DNA of 64,000 bases from Moniliella sp. 'wahieum' (taxonomy: Eukaryota; Basidiomycota; Moniliellomycetes; Moniliellales; Moniliellaceae). The position numbers were made by a program, and so were the translations under genes. The notes beneath the pieces were generated by a model. The model was given only the letters and a program-made list of their open reading frames with translations. It was not told the DNA's origin and did not search any database. The DNA lies in the NCBI GenBank assembly GCA_003971905.1, contig RSEE01000090.1:186001-250000 (forward strand), in the 5' to 3' direction. This document shows, in pieces, positions 59,354-64,000 of this stretch. How positions within the stretch are numbered: position 1 is the stretch's first letter; each line of letters starts with the position of its first letter.

Positions 59354-61801
59354 CCTTTTCTCGTCGAATGGGATCATCGATCATCGATCCCAACAGAAGG
59401 ATTGGTTCCGCTCACTTCCACTTGCGCTTTGTCTATCCACATCCAAGCAGGGAACGGTGCTGGGGGGGGGGGGGGGGGGGCAGCGGTGGGGGGGAGAGGT
59501 AGGACGCACAACCAAAAGCGGTGGGGCTTGGGTCCTCGGTCGCCGGTTACCTCGCCAGTCATATGCTTCCTTCACTCACTAGTACTCTGCTGCGCTGCGA
59601 TTAAAATCGCTGGAGCTATTATATAGTGTTCCGTACTGGCCATCAGACCCTCAGACAGGTCGTCGCCCATACAGCACCAACAATGCGGCAAAAGAATCCA
59701 AGTGCTACAACTGTGATTAGTGATTGAACTAGCCATGGGGCAGTGACGGCAACAAAGTGTTGGTAGTACTACTACCTTCTCCGCTTCGCCGACCCAGAGG
59801 CTTAGGGCGCTCAGGGCGCAAGTCCGGTTTACCCAAATACCTCAGCGCCGTTCAGGCGCTATAATGGAGCGCAAAGAACGTCAGCTATTAGCGCGTAGCA
59901 CAAGTATGCCAACTCCAAGCAGGGGGCAGGAACGACTTTTTCGGAGAGTATCGAACATCCGGGACGCGAGGGGTATCGGCAAGTATCAGAAGAGACACGT
60001 TTCAAAGGCGCATGTGCAAGTATAACCTCCACACGTCAAGTGGTTATCTGCCCATACATGCCAAAGAACCACTGCCCTATAGACTAGTGTGCATGGTGCT
60101 GGTGGATGCTACAACAGCGAGGCAAAAATATGAAGAAGGGCCAAAAGCACAGTCCTTGTTGAGCACTAACGATTGAGGGTATACAAGGTGGCGGTAACAT
60201 CCTCTAGAAATGCAGCCTCGCGCCACCTGGCATGGGTCCTGGGTGGAGCGAACTTGGGCCCGAGCCACAATTAGGGTGCTTTCCTATAGAGGACAAGCTA
60301 CAACGGTTGATCAAGCTTGGACACTAATGGCAGATCGAAACGGAGCTAGAGATCACGAGAGATAAAGAGGCCTCTTAGTCGGGGCGTCGACTAGCACGGC
60401 ACCGTTGCGTATGCGCCGGAACGAGCAAGACCAACATGCCTGTAATCCGTGGTCCTGAAGAAGGGTTGGCCAGAGGGCTGGTGCTGGCAGACAAAGACAA
60501 AGGTAGGACAGGTCCTGTCTGACAGAACAATTCAAGAACTCTTGTTGAATCGCCGCGAGAGCCGCACAGAGCACAGACTGAGTACTGAAAAGATCGACAG
60601 CAACTGTATGCCCGCTCGAAGGGATGTAATACCGGAAGACCAAGAGGTGGTCGCTGGAAGGCAGGTCGGTGGGAATGCTGGTGATTTGTACAGGATAACG
60701 CGGGAGTTGCCTGGCGGTCAAGGATAGATTTCCGAGTCTTCCTGTTACAAAGACAAAAGTCGAAGAAAGGAAGGAAGAAGAAGACCAAGAAGACCAAGAA
60801 GACCAAGAAGACAAGAAGACAAGAAGACGAAATGGCCTGTTCGTGGGAAATTTTAGAACATGGATCAAGTTGAACGTTGAACTCGTTGAGCGTTACGTTG
60901 ATCGGTCATACAGGCAGCACGATCTACAAGAAATAGACAACACAAAACGATGAAGCAAGGGGAAGGGAATCGAGATCACTACTCCGTGGCCCCCACAGAA
61001 AGGACAGACCAAGTAGGGAAACGTCCCCACACTCAGTGTCAGGAGACGGAGATGGGGGAAAGGGTGCAGATGGATTGCATACATCTATGGACGCACAGGA
61101 GGTATATGTACCTCCTCAGGAAGGGGGCACAGTCGAGAGGTGGACACAGGATCTCCCAACTGATAAGAATCACGCCATAGTGCCCATACGGGCCTAGTGG
61201 GCCAAGGGCCCCCTAGCACGGCGTGAGTCTGACACTCAGCCGGGAACGGGAACGCTGGCCACAATGCGAAACGCCCCAAAGCAAGGGCAACAGGCTACCC
61301 ACAGGCAAGGAAGACAAAGGGAGAGGGTGCGCTCGGCCGGGCTCGGCCACCCCCCCCCCCCCGGCCATTGCCCGTCACATGGTCACCTCACCGCTAGATA
61401 TTCTTCAAGCATAAACTGGGAGTTCGCGCTGTGGACCCACTGGGTGCCCTGAGCCTCAGCGCAACACACAGACGTCGCCTATGGGACCACAGGGAACACA
61501 ACTAGCTGCTGGGCACCCCAACTGTTCTACGCACCCCAAACACCCACTATCCAAAACCCACAATCGTAACCGCACAAGGAAGGAAGGCGGTGCTCTCTGG
61601 GCGAACATAGCATTGCAAGTTTCACGTGCACGCTTGCGTGTTGGGGCTGCATGGGGGCAGTGTGGAGTGGGTCTCGTGCCTCTGCCGACGGCCACATCGC
61701 TCAGAAACCCGTTTGGAAACGAGTCTGGCTCAGCAAAGCCGCTTAGCAACCGCGCTGCCTATCTCGCGACCCGTGCTCAGCCCACCGCCATCGCCATCGC
61801 C
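59354..61801. other. 2.4-kb gene-free interval
   Basis: No conserved frame was recognised. It carries G- and C-homopolymers (59461, 61351), AACGTTGAAC words near 60864-60900, an AAGACCA array and generally lower GC than its neighbours between 59600 and 61200. Frames here are short or read simple repeats. Confidence 0.55.
60772..60830. repeat. (AAGAAGACC)n microsatellite
   Basis: About five purine-rich direct units; on the reverse strand they give a spurious Ser-Trp repeat frame. Confidence 0.9.
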
Positions 61802-62750
61802 ATGTCTGCAACGTCGCTGCCCGCGTCGCCCTCCAACCGCCCTGCCCACGCCGCTCTTTTGGCTGCCGGCCTGGCTGCCTCTGTCTATGGCATCCTCAAC
61901 CTCGAGCTCACCGACATGCTCGTCCCGCCAGGCGGCACGCCCCGGGCGAGCAGAAGGGAGGCCACGCTCAGTTCTGACGGTTTGCTCCCTCTACGCTACC
62001 ACTGCCACTCAGGCCTTGGGACTCTTGGCGGTCCTCATTGGCTCTTTCCCTGGAGTGTGCTGGAGCGCCTCCACATCACAGGCTTGGCCTTGACCCTTCC
62101 CTGGAAATTGTCGTCTCGGCTCTCTTTTGGCCGCTGTTCCTCTATGACGAGGGCCTGGTACGTCCCTTCCCTCCCTGCAGCCATGTGCTGCTCAGGGTTA
62201 CTTTGAACAGTCACCAACTAACACGTTTTCCTGTCAGCTTACCCCTAGCGCGGATATTCCCGACCCGGCAAACCCATTGAAGACCATCACAGTTACACCT
62301 CATCTGCCTCTGCTGCCCAACTTGTGCTGGCACCTCTTCCCGGCCGTCGCGCTGCTAGCCGACTATCTTCTCTTCTCGCCTCCTTTCCCCAAGCGGATCA
62401 GGGCGCCGTTGGTTGCCGTGCTGGTGTCAGTATCTTATGTGTACGTGTCGTCCCACTCTGAAATCGGGAACCTGGTGCCGCGGCCGCGTCGACTGACACG
62501 CATCTCCCTTCTCTCCCCCTTTCCCTATACTAGGACATGGATTGAACATCTGCACACCTTCAATGGCCACTACCCTTACCCCCTTCTCGACATTTTGAAC
62601 CCTATCCAGCGCCAGACGGTGTACGGTGTGGCCGCGTTCCTGTTCTGCATCGGGCTTGAAGGGTCCAATGCGCTACACCGGTCCTTGAACCCGAGCATGT
62701 GGGCCGTGGCGGCGCAAGACCAGCAGGCCAAACTGGCCAAGAGCGAGTAA
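61802..62750 (+). CDS. FAR-17a/AIG1-like membrane protein
   Basis: Small multi-span protein of the FAR-17a/AIG1 family; animal members are threonine hydrolases of fatty-acid esters of hydroxy fatty acids. ATG 61802 starts MSATSLPASPSNRPAHAALL, then VYGILNLELTDMLVPP, the GGHAQFLTVCSLYATT block with the candidate catalytic Thr, ALFWPLFLYDEGL, LPNLCWHLFPAVALLADYLL with the candidate His, and WIEHLHTFNGHYPYPLLD. Introns: 62158-62237 (donor GTACGT) and 62441-62533 (donor GTACGT, joins SYV to TWIEHL). The second intron is in-frame and stop-free, so naive frames read through it. Two or three one-base frame changes fall between 61940 and 62110. Stop is TAA 62748-62750. Activity in fungi is inferred, not shown. 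Confidence 0.88.
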
Positions 62751-62934
62751 GCCTTGATCGTTGTCTTCTCATATGTCCTATGTTTCCTCTCCTTCTTCGC
62801 TGGCCTCTATAGCCAGCCACAGTCCTTGGTTGTGTTTCGCCCGTATGGGTGGGAGAATCAATGAGGCGATATTGTACACGTTGGGTGAGTTTAGGAGGAG
62901 CGGGTGAGTGCAGTACACCAAAGCGCGCAACAAT

Positions 62935-63561
62935 TTAGATGGGCTTGATCTTAAAGTGCAAGCTAATCAAGCTGAAGATCAAGCACTGGCGTAGACATGC
63001 AACGTTAGTCGACAAACAGGGTGTGGGTACGCAAGGTGGAAGGGGCGCGGACGCCAACGTACCTTCAGATCCTGGACCAGGTAGTAAAACACGCGCAACC
63101 CTTCCGGGTCCTCCGAGTCCTGCACATCCACCAACGACCCAATCTTGCACGTTTCAAACGAGATGTGATCGTCGCCCAAGCGCACCTCGAGTTCTTGCCG
63201 TCCAAACGAGTTGCGCGGCGGCCACTTGGTATCGTCTTCCTTGATGATCTCCGAGTCCTCCACGATCCGCTTCAGTTCCTCCACCAACAGAGGACTGACC
63301 CACACTTCCTTCTTGATCAGGTCGTCGTGACGGTAATTGGAGTTGTTGGCGTAGCGGATACGGCCGCGCGAGTACTCAAATTCGAGAAACTCATGACCGT
63401 ACTTGCCAAAGTGGCCCGTGTAGTAGCGCACATAAAAGTCCTTCGCTGGCTCTTGCGCGTGCGCTGGCGCTGGCGCTGGCACTTGCACTTCCTTGCGCTT
63501 GCTTGCTCTGCACCGCCCCATTCCCATCTTCTGGCACCACGGCCATCTGCTCGTCTGCCAT
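62935..63561 (-). CDS. MAGO: Mago nashi, exon-junction complex core
   Basis: Core exon-junction-complex subunit that pairs with Y14 in the nucleus. Nearly the whole family sequence is present: [98 protein letters not shown] and FYYLVQDLK. One intron, 62986-63062 (donor GTACGT), precedes the last exon, which encodes [16 protein letters not shown], the expected C-terminus. ATG 63561 begins [15 protein letters not shown] and an Ala/Ser tail from a GGCGCT repeat near 63460-63480, where one frame change lies. The tail is a few dozen residues longer than in animals. Presence of this gene fits an intron-using genome. Confidence 0.95.
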
Positions 63562-64000
63562 GGTCGTAAGAGAGGCACAACAGGTGGTGGTGGAAGAAGG
63601 CCAGCAGCTCAAAGCTTCGGCCGTGCCTGCTCTCCTCGACGGCCAGGCGGGGCGGGAGGGTGAGTTTTTATTTCTTTTTTTTTTTATTTAAGTTTTTCTG
63701 GCTCCGGCCCAGCCCAGCAACGCACACGAAACGCATTGGACTTGCCCTTTTCCACTTCACTATCTTGGCGGGAAGGCAACGCGGGCCAAGTGTGTACATC
63801 GCTGGAATGCCTAACACACATATAGGGTCGGAAGAGGGTGGGGGAGGGGGAGGGGGGGGTCGAATAAATGGAGAACCAGAAGGTGAAGGGGAAGAAGTGA
63901 ACTTTTAGATGAAGCACAGCCTAGTATAGATCAATGGAAACTACAGGTCCTGAAACGAATGTTGGCGGGTTGGGCGACGGAAGCACAAGGGGGAGGCGGG
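63562..64000. other. Right flank, MAGO promoter side
   Basis: T-rich run near 63670-63690 and a G-homopolymer near 63850. No gene was recognised in these last 440 bases. Confidence 0.5.

Noticed and set aside
60353-60868. 171-codon minus-strand open frame
   Set aside because: Its most regular part (Ser-Ser-Trp repeat) is simply the reverse reading of the AAGAAGACC microsatellite.
1729-63561. Programmed +1/-1 frameshifting as a genetic-code feature
   Set aside because: The shift sites share no slippery heptamer or codon, go in both directions and also affect the tRNA gene, which is not translated. Residual assembly error fits better.

Overview
This is nuclear DNA of a fungus, most likely a basidiomycete. 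The evidence is spliceosomal introns of 40-200 bases, high GC, proline-rich disordered protein tails, and a purely fungal gene set: fused EgtB/EgtD-type ergothioneine synthase, Nha1 and Vnx1 cation antiporters, OPT transporter, ergosteryl-glucosidase-type GH5 and an Erv2-like oxidase. Short self-complementary intergenic tracts (such as ACTCAGTACTCAG and AACGTTCAAC) make Ustilaginomycotina my best guess; this is weakly supported.

Layout from left to right: oligopeptide transporter (-) and HODM/DUF3445 haem oxidase-like protein (-); a 4-kb gene-free stretch; mitochondrial dicarboxylate carrier (+); glutaminyl-peptide cyclotransferase (-), divergent from an unrecognised GC-rich reading region (+); START-domain protein (+); GH5 glucosidase (-); SDR epimerase-like gene (+); a repeat-bearing gene-free stretch; indoleamine 2,3-dioxygenase lacking its usual N-terminal part (-); NIPSNAP (-); an unrecognised gene (-); ERV2-like oxidase (-), divergent from VNX1 (+); glycerophosphodiester phosphodiesterase (-); EGT1 (-); a 4.4-kb gene-free stretch with another repeat copy; NHA1 (+); an intron-containing tRNA-Ser(GCT); FAR-17a/AIG1 family protein (+); and Mago nashi (-).

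The genes look like ordinary scattered eukaryotic loci, not a biosynthetic or defence cluster. Themes recur loosely: ion and solute transport (OPT, DIC1, VNX1, NHA1), lipid and sterol handling (START, GH5, GDPD, AIG1-like) and redox or thiol chemistry (EGT1, ERV2-like, IDO, HODM-like).

The strongest window-wide observation is that almost every conserved gene changes reading frame one to several times through one- or two-base differences, often in short homopolymers, while both flanks stay conserved. The likeliest explanation is residual indel error in a long-read assembly. Gene boundaries below are therefore outer limits of a locus, not translatable CDSs. Introns strongly favour a GTACGT donor. 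No intact mobile element, virus-like element or CRISPR array was seen; one short dispersed repeat family has three or four copies.
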